A DNA stretch of 51,869 bases, from the NCBI RefSeq assembly GCF_017305915.1, contig NZ_JAFKJN010000041.1:1-51869 (forward strand). Direction: 5' to 3'. Numbering within the stretch: the stretch's first letter is position 1; each line of letters starts with the position of its first letter. The position numbers and the translations under genes were made by a program. The notes under the pieces were generated by a model, which worked only from the letters and a program-made list of their open reading frames with translations, was not told the origin of the DNA and ran no database searches. Shown here piece after piece: positions 6,873-15,346 of this stretch. This DNA is from Reyranella sp. GTDB lineage: Bacteria; Pseudomonadota; Alphaproteobacteria; Reyranellales; Reyranellaceae.

Positions 6873-8615
6873 CTATTTCTTCTTGAGCTTGGATTGCGGG
6901 TTGAGATTGCCGATGCGGCCGCTTTCGCTGCCGGCGGCGGGATCGATCACCGCGTTGATGAGCGTGGGCTTGCCCGAATCCATCGCCGCATTGACGGCGC
7001 GCTTCAGCTCGTCGGGGGTCGTGGCGTTGACGCCGACGCCGCCGAACGCCTCCATCATCTTGTCGTAGCGCGCACCCTTGACGAACACCGTCGTCGCCGG
7101 GTCAGTCCCAGCCTTGTTGGTGTCGGTGCCGCGATAGATGCCGTCGTTGTTGAACACGACGATGCAGACCGGGAGGTTGTAGCGGCAGATCGTCTCGACC
7201 TCCATGCCGGAGAAGCCGAACGCCGAATCGCCTTCGATCGCCAGCACAGGATGGCCGGTCTCGACGGTCGCGGCGATCGCCTGGCCCATGCCGATGCCCA
7301 TCACGCCCCAGGTGCCGACATCGAGCCGCTTGCGCGGCTTGTAGATGTCGATCACGCCGCGCGTCAGGTCGAGGGTGTTGGCGCCTTCGTTGACCAGGAT
7401 CGCGTCGGGCCGCTCCTTGACGATGGTGCGCAGCACGCCGAGCGCGCCGTGATAGTCCATCGGGTTGTTGTTGTTCATGAGACGCGGCGCCATCTTGGCG
7501 ACGTTCTCCTCGCGCTTGGCCGACACCGCGCCCATCCAGTCCGACGGCGCCTTGGTCCAGTTGCCGCCACCAATTCCATTAGGGCCGTCGAGCAGGGCCG
7601 CGACGCACGAGCCGATGTCGCCGACCACGGGGGCGGCGATCTCGACGTTGGAGTCCATCTCCTTGGGCTCGATGTCGATCTGGATGAACTTCTTCGGTGC
7701 ATCGCCCCAGGTGCGGCCTTTGCCGTGGCTCAAGAGCCAGTTGAGGCGAGCGCCGATCATCACCACGACGTCGGAGTCCTTCAGCACCGTCGAGCGCGCC
7801 GCACCGGCGCACTGCGGATGGGTGTCGGGCAGCAGGCCCTTGGCCATGCTCATCGGCAGGAAGGGCACGCCGGACTTCTCGACCAGCGCCTTGATGGCGT
7901 CATCGGCCTGCGCGTAGGCCGCGCCCTTGCCGAGGATGATCAGCGGCTTCTTGGCGCCCTTCAGCACGTCGAGCGCGCGCTTGACGGCAGCCGGGTCGGG
8001 GATCTGCGCCGGTGCCGCGTCGATCACCTTGACCAGCGACTTCTTGCCGGCCTCGGCATTCATGACCTGGCCGAACAGCTTGGCCGGCAGGTCGAGATAG
8101 ACGCCGCCGGGACGGCCCGAGACGGCGGCGCGGATCGCGCGCGCAAGACCGATGCCGATGTCGGCGGCGTGCAGCACGCGATAGGCGGCCTTGCACATCG
8201 TCTTGGCGACGGCGAGCTGGTCCATCTCCTCGTAATCGCCCTGCTGCAGGTCGACGACCTCGCGCTCCGACGAGCCCGAGACCAGGATCATCGGGAAGCA
8301 GTTGGTGGTGGCGTGGGCCAGCGCAGTCAGGCCGTTGAGGAAGCCCGGCGCCGACACCGTGAGGCAGATGCCGGGCTTCTTGGTGAGGAAACCCGCGATC
8401 GCCGCGGCATAGCCCGCATTCTGCTCGTGGCGGAACGACAGCACGCGGAGGCCAGCCGCCTGCGCCATGCGGCCGAAATCGGTGATCGGAATGCCCGGCA
8501 CGCCGTAGATGGTCTCGATGCCGTTCAGCTTCATGGCATCGATGAGCAGGTTGAAGCCGTCGGTGAGCTCCTCGCTCTCGGCTTCGGGTTTCGTGAGTGC
8601 CGCTGCTTCGGCCAT
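6873..8615 (-). CDS. oxc: Oxalyl-CoA decarboxylase (ThDP-dependent)
   Basis: This enzyme decarboxylates oxalyl-CoA to formyl-CoA and CO2 in the cytoplasm. The 580 residues match the family. The N-terminal pyrimidine-binding domain carries Glu64 in FRHEQNAGYAAA, the ThDP-activating glutamate. A central domain follows, then the diphosphate/Mg site EGDSAFGFSGMEVETICRYN ending in FNND. The stretch GSSEREVVDLQQGDYEEMDQ is typical of Oxc rather than acetolactate synthase. I chose ATG 8615 because GGGAGGA lies directly upstream; a longer frame to 8684 has no such support. It begins 16 bases after gntR and ends 10 bases before frc, so it is operonic. Confidence 0.96.
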   Translation of the reverse strand: MAEAAALTKPEAESEELTDGFNLLIDAMKLNGIETIYGVPGIPITDFGRMAQAAGLRVLSFRHEQNAGYAAAIAGFLTKKPGICLTVSAPGFLNGLTALAHATTNCFPMILVSGSSEREVVDLQQGDYEEMDQLAVAKTMCKAAYRVLHAADIGIGLARAIRAAVSGRPGGVYLDLPAKLFGQVMNAEAGKKSLVKVIDAAPAQIPDPAAVKRALDVLKGAKKPLIILGKGAAYAQADDAIKALVEKSGVPFLPMSMAKGLLPDTHPQCAGAARSTVLKDSDVVVMIGARLNWLLSHGKGRTWGDAPKKFIQIDIEPKEMDSNVEIAAPVVGDIGSCVAALLDGPNGIGGGNWTKAPSDWMGAVSAKREENVAKMAPRLMNNNNPMDYHGALGVLRTIVKERPDAILVNEGANTLDLTRGVIDIYKPRKRLDVGTWGVMGIGMGQAIAATVETGHPVLAIEGDSAFGFSGMEVETICRYNLPVCIVVFNNDGIYRGTDTNKAGTDPATTVFVKGARYDKMMEAFGGVGVNATTPDELKRAVNAAMDSGKPTLINAVIDPAAGSESGRIGNLNPQSKLKKK

Positions 8616-8631
8616 GGGATCCTCCCGTTTC

Positions 8632-9318
8632 CTAGTCCAGATAATCGACGTGCTTGGCGACATGCTCGGCGAGGCCGAGCGCATGCTGGCGCACCAGGTC
8701 CTCGGCGCGCTCGGTGTCGCGCGCTTCGAGGGCGTGGATGATGTTCATGTGATCGTGGATCGAGCGGTCGGCGCGGTCGTCCTCGCCGATCGTCTGGCCG
8801 CGGATCATGCGCATATGGGTGAACAGGTTCTCGGCCAGCTTGATCAGCACCTGGTTGCCCGAGAGCTCGATGATGGTCTGGTGGAAGGCGATGTTCACTT
8901 CGGAATATTCGTCGAGCTTGGCGTGCGGGGTGGTGCCGTCGAACTTGGCGAACATGCGGCGCAGCCCCGCGATCTCATCGTCACTGGCATGCTGCGTGAC
9001 CAGGCGCGCGGCCATGCTTTCGAGCGCCGCCCAGGCGGTGATCATCTCGATCACCTCCTGCTTGGTCTTGCGCACCACGTAGATGCCGCGGCGCGGGATC
9101 GAGCGGACGAAGCCCTCGCGCTCGAGCTGGGCCATGGCCTCGCGGACGGGAGTGCGGGAGATGCCGAAATCCTGCGCGAGCTGCCGCTCATCCAGCCGGA
9201 TGTCGGTGCGCGAGCGATAGACGCCCGACGACACGATGACGTCGCGCAGGGCCTGGTAGGCCATGTCCTTGAAGGTCTCGCGGCTGCCGATCGGCGCCAC
9301 GACGAGCCGTTCGCTCAA
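8632..9318 (-). CDS. GntR-family (FadR subgroup) regulator of the oxalate operon
   Basis: This is a 228-residue regulator. The N-terminal winged helix spans about residues 10-75, with LDERQLAQDFGISRTPVREAMAQLEREGFV as the recognition region. The C-terminal all-helical FCD ligand domain spans about 85-220 and holds acidic and histidine residues typical of metal/carboxylate binding. I chose TTG 9318 because a full AAGGAGG lies at 9326-9332 with a 7-base spacer; the ATG codons further upstream fall in the promoter. As first gene of the series it probably senses oxalate or a CoA product and controls its own operon. The ligand is an inference from the neighbours. Confidence 0.88.
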   Translation of the reverse strand: MSERLVVAPIGSRETFKDMAYQALRDVIVSSGVYRSRTDIRLDERQLAQDFGISRTPVREAMAQLEREGFVRSIPRRGIYVVRKTKQEVIEMITAWAALESMAARLVTQHASDDEIAGLRRMFAKFDGTTPHAKLDEYSEVNIAFHQTIIELSGNQVLIKLAENLFTHMRMIRGQTIGEDDRADRSIHDHMNIIHALEARDTERAEDLVRQHALGLAEHVAKHVDYLD

Positions 9319-9338
9319 GCGCGTTCCTCCTTCCCCCT

Positions 9339-9375
9339 GGGCATACATTATTAGGTATACCACGGGGCGGCAACC
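9339..9375 (-). promoter_or_regulatory. Probable promoter/operator of gntR-oxc-frc
   Basis: Upstream of the gntR ribosome-binding site lies the palindrome GGTATACC (9354-9361). An inverted ATAC/GTAT pair extends toward 9343. On the minus strand a TTGCCG sits 17 bases before TAATGT, which would serve as weak -35 and -10 elements. GntR/FadR regulators commonly bind such TGGTATACC-like sites, so autoregulation is likely. The exact operator and start point are not determined. Confidence 0.45.
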
Positions 9376-9402
9376 GGCCCCGTCCAGGTTTGCGGCCTGC
9401 GC

Positions 9403-11211
9403 CTAGGCAGCCGCCAAACCTGCATCCAGGCGGTCCGCCTGGCGTTCGACCAGGCGGCGGTAGAGGCCGTCCCTCAGCCGCATCAGGTCGGCATGGCTGC
9501 CGTCCTCGACGATGCGGCCGTGGTCGAACGCCAGAATCCGGTCGAGCTCGCGCACCGTCGACAGGCGATGGGCGATCACCAGGGTGGTGCGGCCTTGCAT
9601 CAGGCCGTGCATGGCGTCCCGGATCAGCGCCTCCGACTCGCTGTCGAGACTCGAGGTCGCCTCGTCCAGAATCAGGACCGGCGCGTCGGCCAGGAAGGCG
9701 CGCGCGATCGCCACGCGCTGGCGCTCGCCACCGGACAGCTTGACGCCGCGCTCGCCCACCAAGGTGGCGTAGCGCTGCGGCAGGCGCTCGATGAAGGCGT
9801 CGGCGTGCGCGAGCCGCGCCGCCCGCTCGATCTCAGCCTGCGACGCGTCGGGCCGACCGTAGGCGATGTTCTCGGCCAGCGAGCGATGGAACAGCAGGGG
9901 CTCCTGCTGCACGATCGCCACCTGCTGCCGCAGGCTCTCCTGCGTGACCTGGGAGATGTCCTGACCGTCGATGGCGATGTGCCCGGCCTCGAGGTCGTAC
10001 AGCCGCTGCACGAGCTTGACGAAGGTCGTCTTGCCCGAGCCCGACCGTCCGACCAGGCCGACGCGCTGGCCGGCCGCGATCTCGATCGACAGCCCGTCAT
10101 AGACGGGCCGCTCGCGCGCCGGATAGCGAAAGCGCACGGCGTCGAAGCGGATGTCGCCGCGCGCGATGCGGATCGCGGGTGCCCCTGGCCGGTTCTCGAC
10201 CACGATCGGCTCGTCGTGGAAGGCGACGAGTTCCTCGAGGTCGCTGGTCGAGCGCTGGACGTTGTGCACGTGGTGGCCGATGTCGCGCAGATAGCCGTGG
10301 ATGACGCCGTAGGCCGTCAGCACGAAGGTGACGTCGCCCAGGGTCGCCGCCTCCTGCCACCAGAACAGCACGGCGAGGCCGATCACGACCAGGCGCAGCC
10401 CCATGAGAATGGTCTGTTGCACGATGCCGGACAGGGTGGCGCGCATCCAGGTCACGCGGGTGCGCGACTGCCAGCGCGCGAGCACGCGGCCGAAGCGCGC
10501 GTCCTCGCGGCCTTCGGCGCCGAACGCCTTGACGACCGGATTGCAGCTCATGGCATCGGCCAGCGCGCCGCCCATGCGGCTGTCCCAGGCGTTGGAGCGC
10601 CGCGTCGCGGGCGTGACGTAGTCGAGCGACAGCTTCACCGTCACCAGCACGTAGGCGATGGCGCCGACGCCGACGGCGAGGCCCATCAGCGGCCAACGCC
10701 AGCCGAACAGCAACGTCGCGCCGACCAGCACGAGCAGCGACGGCCACAGCGCCACCAGCACGGTGTCGTTCAGCAGGTCGAAGGCCCACATGCCGCGGCT
10801 CAGCTTGCGCACGGTGGCGCCGGCGAAGCTGTTGGCGTGCCAGTCGGTCGAGAACCGCTGCACGCGCCGGAAGGTGTCGTGCGCCACCTCGCTCATCATG
10901 CGCAAGGTGAAGCGCACGATGCTCTTGAACAGCACGTAGCGCAGGGCGACCACCGTCAGGCCGAGACCGATGATCGCCGCCAGCGCCACGAGCGCGTCGT
11001 GCGCGGCGCCGTTGCGCGGCCGTGCCGGCCCGGCCATGGCGTCGACCATCTGACCGGCAAACAGCGGCAAGGCGAGCTCGGCGGCGGCCATCAGGACCAG
11101 GATGCCCGCCATGACGAGCGCCAACCGCCACTGCCGGCGCCAGCGGCCGGCGGCGAACCGCAGGGTCCGCAGGAACGGGTCCTTCGCCCGCTCAGGCTTG
11201 CGAGAAGTCAT
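9403..11211 (-). CDS. ABC exporter, fused permease and ATPase (MsbA/LmrA-like)
   Basis: This 602-residue half-transporter sits in the inner membrane. Six membrane segments lie in about residues 30-330. The nucleotide-binding domain follows, with Walker A VGRSGSGKTTFVKL, signature LSGGERQRVAIARAF, Walker B VLILDEATSSLDSES and switch histidine VIAHRLST. Substrates of this class range from lipids to drugs and peptides, and nothing in the sequence decides. It stands alone between the oxalate operon and the tct genes, with about 330 bases before it. No strong ribosome-binding site precedes ATG 11211. Confidence 0.93.
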   Translation of the reverse strand: MTSRKPERAKDPFLRTLRFAAGRWRRQWRLALVMAGILVLMAAAELALPLFAGQMVDAMAGPARPRNGAAHDALVALAAIIGLGLTVVALRYVLFKSIVRFTLRMMSEVAHDTFRRVQRFSTDWHANSFAGATVRKLSRGMWAFDLLNDTVLVALWPSLLVLVGATLLFGWRWPLMGLAVGVGAIAYVLVTVKLSLDYVTPATRRSNAWDSRMGGALADAMSCNPVVKAFGAEGREDARFGRVLARWQSRTRVTWMRATLSGIVQQTILMGLRLVVIGLAVLFWWQEAATLGDVTFVLTAYGVIHGYLRDIGHHVHNVQRSTSDLEELVAFHDEPIVVENRPGAPAIRIARGDIRFDAVRFRYPARERPVYDGLSIEIAAGQRVGLVGRSGSGKTTFVKLVQRLYDLEAGHIAIDGQDISQVTQESLRQQVAIVQQEPLLFHRSLAENIAYGRPDASQAEIERAARLAHADAFIERLPQRYATLVGERGVKLSGGERQRVAIARAFLADAPVLILDEATSSLDSESEALIRDAMHGLMQGRTTLVIAHRLSTVRELDRILAFDHGRIVEDGSHADLMRLRDGLYRRLVERQADRLDAGLAAA

Positions 11212-11542
11212 TGTTCGATGCCACGCCCTGAAAGGGATGGTGGCTCCTCAAAGGGTCGTACGGGCCGAGCGCCGAGGTGAGGCGCGGTGACGTCCGACGA
11301 CGGATGGATGAGAAAGACGAATGCAGGCGGCCGGATCGGCGGCCGCGGCCGGACCTACTGCTCGAAGAGCGCGAGGGCCGGGGTGCAGCCGACGGGAACG
11401 ACGGCGCTGAACATGATCGACAACATCAACGTCTCCCTGGCTGGTGGTGCATCGAGGGCGGACAAGCTAGGAGCAGCCGCGCGCACTGGCAAGACCGGCG
11501 TGATGACGATGCTATCGAGGCTGTCGCACTGTGGCCCCGCGG
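11212..11542. other. 331-base intergenic region between tctA and the ABC exporter
   Basis: No established gene is visible. On the minus strand a 63-codon frame starts at GTG 11546 overlapping the tctA stop and ends at 11355; most of it has no recognisable composition. Its last 23 codons begin at ATG 11426 with AGGGAG six bases upstream and are listed separately. No clear terminator or promoter can be named. Confidence 0.5.
11355..11426 (-). CDS. Possible 23-residue peptide upstream of the ABC exporter
   Basis: The frame starts with ATG, preceded by AGGGAG at a 6-base spacing, and ends in TAG. The peptide begins MLSIMFSAVVPVGC and ends with FEQ, so it is hydrophobic with one cysteine. It lies about 140 bases upstream of the ABC exporter on the same strand, so it could be a leader peptide or an exported small peptide. 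Such a short frame can easily arise by chance. Confidence 0.2.
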   Translation of the reverse strand: MLSIMFSAVVPVGCTPALALFEQ

Positions 11543-13054
11543 TCACAGGGGCGCGGCCCTACGCCGGGCGAAGACCCGGTTGAGGCCCTTGGAAATGCCG
11601 CCCCAGAACAGGGCGATCAGGCCCAGCGCCATGATCGCGCTGACCAGCGGGCTCGACCAGAAGACCGTGACCTTGCCGCCGGACAACAGCAGGGACTGGC
11701 GGAAGGCCTCCTCGGCCTTGTCACCCAGCACGATCGCCAGGACCATCGGCGCCAGCGGGTAGTTGCACTTCTTCAGGAAGTACCCGGCGACGCCGAACAC
11801 CAGCATCATGATCACGTCGAAGGTGTTGTTGTGCACGGTGTAGGCGCCGATCGCGCAGATCACCAGGATGATCGGCGCCACGATCGCGAACGGCACGCGC
11901 AGAATGGCGGCAAACACCGGCACCATGGTGAGCACGATGACCAACCCGACGATGTTGCCGAGATACATCGAGGCGATCAGGCCCCAGACGAAATCCTTCT
12001 GCTCGACGAACAGCAGCGGGCCCGGCTGCAGGCCCCAGATCAACAGGCCGCCCAGCAGCACCGCCGCCGTCGGCGAGCCCGGGACGCCGAGCGCCAGCAT
12101 CGGCAGCAGGGCGGAGGTGCCGGCGGCGTGCGCGGCGGTCTCGGGCGCGACCACGCCCTCGATCTCGCCGGTGCCGAACTTCTCGCCGTCCTTGGAGCTG
12201 CGCTTGGCGATGCCGTAGCTCATGAACGAGGCAGGCGTGGCGCCGGCCGGGGTGATGCCCATCCAGCAGCCGATCACGCAGGAGCGCAGCGACGTCATCC
12301 AGTAGCGCGGCAGCATCTTCCAGGTCTGCCAGACGACCGTCGGGTTGATGCCGGTCGCCTTGCCCTTGAACGACAGGCCCTCTTCCATGGTCAGCAGGAT
12401 CTCGCCGATGCCGAACAGGCCGATCACGGCGACCAGGAAATCGAAGCCGCTCAACAGCTCGGTCGAGCCGAAGGTGAGGCGCAGGCCGCCGGTCACCGTG
12501 TCGGTGCCGACCGCGGCCAGCGCGAAGCCCAGCATCATGGCGGCGACGGTCTTGGACGGCGGCTCCTTGCCCATGCCGACGAAGCTGCAGAAGGCCAGGA
12601 AGAAAACGGAGAACTTCTCGGCCGGCCCGAACTGGAGGGCGAACTTGGCGACCAGCGGGGCGGCGAGCGTGATGACGATGACGGCGAACAGCGCGCCGAC
12701 GAACGACGAGGTGAAGGCCGCGGTCAGTGCCTCGCCGGCCTGGCCCTTCTGCGCCATGGGATGGCCGTCGAATGTCGTCGCCACGCTCCACGGCTCGCCC
12801 GGGATATTGAACAGGATCGAGGTGATGGCGCCGCCGAACAATGCGCCCCAGTAGATGCACGACAGCAGGATGATCGCCGAGGTCGGCGGCATGCTGAAGG
12901 TCAGCGGCAGCAGGATGGCGATGCCATTGGCGCCGCCCAGGCCCGGCAGCACGCCGATGATCACGCCCAGCATGATGCCGATCAGCATGTAGACGAAGTT
13001 GGTCCAGCTCAGGACAACGCCAAAACCGTGCAGGAGATCGGCAATGCCTTCCAT
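11543..13054 (-). CDS. tctA: Tripartite tricarboxylate transporter, large permease TctA
   Basis: This 503-residue inner-membrane protein has about 12 hydrophobic segments. It starts MEGIADLLHGFGVVLSW and carries the TctA hallmark PGLGGANGIAILLPLTFSM near residue 40. Further TctA-like stretches are GAVTSILFNIPGEPWS-type (read here as GGAITSILFNIPGEPWSVAT) and VPGSPTAAVLLGGL. It forms the main channel of a TTT system that takes up a carboxylate bound by TctC. It lies 13 bases after tctB, and the order C-B-A is the usual operon. The substrate is unknown; a dicarboxylate would fit near an oxalate block, but TctC specificities vary widely. Confidence 0.95.
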   Translation of the reverse strand: MEGIADLLHGFGVVLSWTNFVYMLIGIMLGVIIGVLPGLGGANGIAILLPLTFSMPPTSAIILLSCIYWGALFGGAITSILFNIPGEPWSVATTFDGHPMAQKGQAGEALTAAFTSSFVGALFAVIVITLAAPLVAKFALQFGPAEKFSVFFLAFCSFVGMGKEPPSKTVAAMMLGFALAAVGTDTVTGGLRLTFGSTELLSGFDFLVAVIGLFGIGEILLTMEEGLSFKGKATGINPTVVWQTWKMLPRYWMTSLRSCVIGCWMGITPAGATPASFMSYGIAKRSSKDGEKFGTGEIEGVVAPETAAHAAGTSALLPMLALGVPGSPTAAVLLGGLLIWGLQPGPLLFVEQKDFVWGLIASMYLGNIVGLVIVLTMVPVFAAILRVPFAIVAPIILVICAIGAYTVHNNTFDVIMMLVFGVAGYFLKKCNYPLAPMVLAIVLGDKAEEAFRQSLLLSGGKVTVFWSSPLVSAIMALGLIALFWGGISKGLNRVFARRRAAPL

Positions 13055-13067
13055 CTATCGTCTTCTT

Positions 13068-13571
13068 CTAGAGCCCGAGCCAGTCCTCGAGCGGGCCCTT
13101 GGGCAACGGCACCAAAAACCAGTCCTCGAACGTAACGTAGATGAGAATCGGCAGCAGGATGGCTACCGCCAGAGTGAGCAGCCAGCCGTAGCGGCCGAGC
13201 CAGCGCATGAAGCCCGCGATCAGGAGCGCCGACGCGACGTAGATGCCGAAGAACGGCACCAGCGCGACGTAGATCGCCATCGGGATCACGACCTTGCGCA
13301 CCTGGGCGATCTGGCCCCATTCGGCGAACAGCCGCGCCGGCGAGATCGCGATCGCGCGCCAGAAGTTGCGAGCGCTGGCCAGCACGACGATCAGCCCGAC
13401 CCAGAACGGGAAGAAGCCCGACTTCGGGCCCTCTGCGCCCCAGCCGATGCCGACCCGAAGGCTGCCGATCATGGCGAGGGCGCCGAGCGCCAGGATGAAC
13501 AGGGCGACGCCCATCTCGACGATGCGCTGCCCGGGCCCCGGCGATCCGGGGGCTTTCGAAGGATCAGACAT
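13068..13571 (-). CDS. tctB: Tripartite tricarboxylate transporter, small permease TctB
   Basis: This 167-residue protein has four hydrophobic segments, at about residues 20-38, 54-70, 92-125 and 132-150, as in TctB. A short polar N-terminus, MSDPSKAPGSPGPGQRIVEM, stays outside the first helix. It would partner TctA as the small membrane subunit. The weak primary conservation of TctB means the call rests partly on its position between tctC and tctA. Confidence 0.9.
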   Translation of the reverse strand: MSDPSKAPGSPGPGQRIVEMGVALFILALGALAMIGSLRVGIGWGAEGPKSGFFPFWVGLIVVLASARNFWRAIAISPARLFAEWGQIAQVRKVVIPMAIYVALVPFFGIYVASALLIAGFMRWLGRYGWLLTLAVAILLPILIYVTFEDWFLVPLPKGPLEDWLGL

Positions 13572-13620
13572 CGAACTCCGCTGCCGTTAACTCAACGCGG
13601 TGGCAAGAGGTCGCGCGGCA

Positions 13621-14637
13621 TCAGTTGGAGGCCAGGAAGCCCGCTTCCTTCATCAGGTCCCGGTGCCGCTTTTCCTCGTTCTCGACCCATTTGGCGTACT
13701 CGTCGCCCGACATTGTCGTCTGGTTGAAGGCGCCGTCGTGCATCAGCTGCTTCCACTCCGGCGTGTCGCGCACCTTCTTCATGAGATCGACGTAGTAGGC
13801 CGTGGCCTCCTTCGGCACGCCGGCCGGCATGAAGATGCCGCGCAGCATCAGGTACTCGATGTCGAGGCCGGCCGACTTGCAGGTCGGGATGTCGGCCCAC
13901 GCCTTGTCGCCGGCGATCTTGTCGGTGACCGGCAGCGGCTTGCTGTCGAACACGCAGAGCGGCCGCAGCGCGCCGGCGCGCCATTGCGCCACCGCCTCGA
14001 TCGGGTTGTTGACCGTCGAATCGATGTGCTTGCCGACCAGCTGGACCGCGACCTCGCCGCCGCCCTTGTAGGGCACGTAGGTCATCTTCTTGCCGGTCAC
14101 GCGATCGATCGCGACGGTGATGATCTGGTCTTCCTGCTTCGACCCGGTGCCGCCCATCTTGAACTTGCCGGGCTCGGCCGCCTTGATCGCGTCGGTGTAG
14201 TCCTTGGCGGTCTTGTACGGCGACTCGGCATTGACCCAGAGCACGAACTCGTCGAGCGCCATCATCGAGACCGGAGTCATGTCCTTCCACGAGAACGGGA
14301 TGCCGGTCGCCATCGGCGTCGTGAACAGATTTGACAGCGTGATCACGAGCTTGTGGGGGTTGCCCTTGGCGCCCTTGATGTCGAGGAAGCCCTCGCCGCC
14401 GGCACCGCCCGCCTTGTTGATCACCACCATGGTCTGCTTCATCAGGCCATGCTTGGCGACGATGCCCTGGATGACGCGGGCCATCTGGTCGGCGCCGCCG
14501 CCGGTGCCGGCCGGGACGATGAATTCGATCGTGCGCGTGGGCTCCCACGCTTTTGCTGCAGGAGCGAAGAGGGTCGCGGCCATGGCAGTCGCTGCCGCGA
14601 CGGCGGACAGGCGCCATCCCATCTCGTTCACACCCAT
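13621..14637 (-). CDS. tctC: Tripartite tricarboxylate transporter substrate-binding protein (Bug/TctC family)
   Basis: This is a 338-residue periplasmic binding protein. A signal peptide occupies about residues 1-30 (cleavage after AAKA). The family stretch TIEFIVPAGTGGGADQMARVI follows, and the usual G-G-G motif that contacts a carboxylate is present. The rest follows the two-lobe Bug fold, including GGTGSKQEDQI and PYKGGGEVAVQLVGKHID. I chose ATG 14637 because GGGAGGA is 5-6 bases upstream. It heads the tctC-tctB-tctA operon. Bug proteins bind many carboxylates, so the ligand is not assigned. Confidence 0.94.
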   Translation of the reverse strand: MGVNEMGWRLSAVAAATAMAATLFAPAAKAWEPTRTIEFIVPAGTGGGADQMARVIQGIVAKHGLMKQTMVVINKAGGAGGEGFLDIKGAKGNPHKLVITLSNLFTTPMATGIPFSWKDMTPVSMMALDEFVLWVNAESPYKTAKDYTDAIKAAEPGKFKMGGTGSKQEDQIITVAIDRVTGKKMTYVPYKGGGEVAVQLVGKHIDSTVNNPIEAVAQWRAGALRPLCVFDSKPLPVTDKIAGDKAWADIPTCKSAGLDIEYLMLRGIFMPAGVPKEATAYYVDLMKKVRDTPEWKQLMHDGAFNQTTMSGDEYAKWVENEEKRHRDLMKEAGFLASN

Positions 14638-14788
14638 TGGGTCCTCCCAGACCTACTGCATACGGTGTTACTTTTTGCGGCGATCTTGGCCGCGGCGTTC
14701 GGAACCGTCAAGGTTGCCCGGCGTGCAACGCCGCACTTCCCGCCGTCGAGACACCGCGCGCGCAACCCGTCCGAGTAGTGGATGAAGA

Positions 14789-15220
14789 ATGACGACCAAC
14801 GACGACCTCACCATCGTTTTCAACCCGGACATGGGCGGCGCCGAGGCCAAGTTCGTGCGCGAACGACTCGATCTGTACAACGTCGGCCAGACCGGTGTCT
14901 CGGCGTGGTACCCGGTGCAGTTCTTCGTCAAGAGCGCGCGCGGCGAGACGCTGGGCGGCGTGATGGGCGCGGTGTGGGGCGGCTGGCTGCAGATCGGCTT
15001 CCTGTGGGTCGACGATTCGGTGCGCGGCAAGGACTGGGGCACGCGGCTGATGGATCATGCCGAGGCCTATGCGCGCGAGCGCGGCTGCCATTCGGTGCTG
15101 CTCGACACCCACTCGTTCCAGGCGCGGCCGTTCTACGAGGGCCGCGGCTACGAGGTGTTCGGCACGCTCGACGACTTCCCCAAGGGACATAAGAAGTTCT
15201 TCCTGAGGAAGAAGCTGTAA
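14789..15220 (+). CDS. GNAT-family N-acetyltransferase
   Basis: This 143-residue cytoplasmic enzyme has the GNAT core: a beta strand with GGVMGAVWGGWLQIGFLWVDDSVRG, the acetyl-CoA loop RGKDWGTRLMDHAEAYARERGC, and the late strand LLDTHSFQARPFYEGRGYEVFGTLDDFPKG. These features suggest a small-molecule acetyltransferase. The target is unknown. It is divergent from tctC and convergent with the glycosylase gene, with a palindromic repeat right after its stop. A possible ribosome-binding site GGATGAAG overlaps the region just before ATG 14789. Confidence 0.85.
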   Translation: MTTNDDLTIVFNPDMGGAEAKFVRERLDLYNVGQTGVSAWYPVQFFVKSARGETLGGVMGAVWGGWLQIGFLWVDDSVRGKDWGTRLMDHAEAYARERGCHSVLLDTHSFQARPFYEGRGYEVFGTLDDFPKGHKKFFLRKKL

Positions 15221-15226
15221 CCCGCT

Positions 15227-15341
15227 CACCTCATCCTGAGGAGCCGCGCAACGCGCGGCGTCTCGAAGGATGGCAACAGGCGCCATCCTTAGTGCCACCC
15301 TTCGAGACGCATCGCTTCGCGATGCTCCTCAGGGTGAGGTG
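15227..15341. repeat. Palindromic repeat with cloverleaf potential (copy B)
   Basis: The outer arms are CACCTCATCCTGAGGAGC (15227-15244) and GCTCCTCAGGGTGAGGTG (15324-15341). Inner hairpins and the GTCTCGAAGGATGG / CCACCCTTCGAGAC arms (from 15260 and 15295) match copy A at 4356-4465. The centre has an extra GCCATCCTT segment. It fills the whole gap between the convergent GNAT and glycosylase genes and may serve as a bidirectional transcript end. Confidence 0.85.
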
Positions 15342-15346
15342 GGGCA

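Noticed and set aside
2633..9318. Acetolactate synthase or 2-hydroxyacyl-CoA lyase as the identity of the ThDP enzyme
   Set aside because: The Oxc-type stretch, direct neighbourhood with frc and fhs, and the length favour oxalyl-CoA decarboxylase.
11531..13135. 534-codon plus-strand frame over tctA
   Set aside because: It is an antisense shadow of tctA with biased Asp/Arg/His composition; tctA on the minus strand has clear family motifs.
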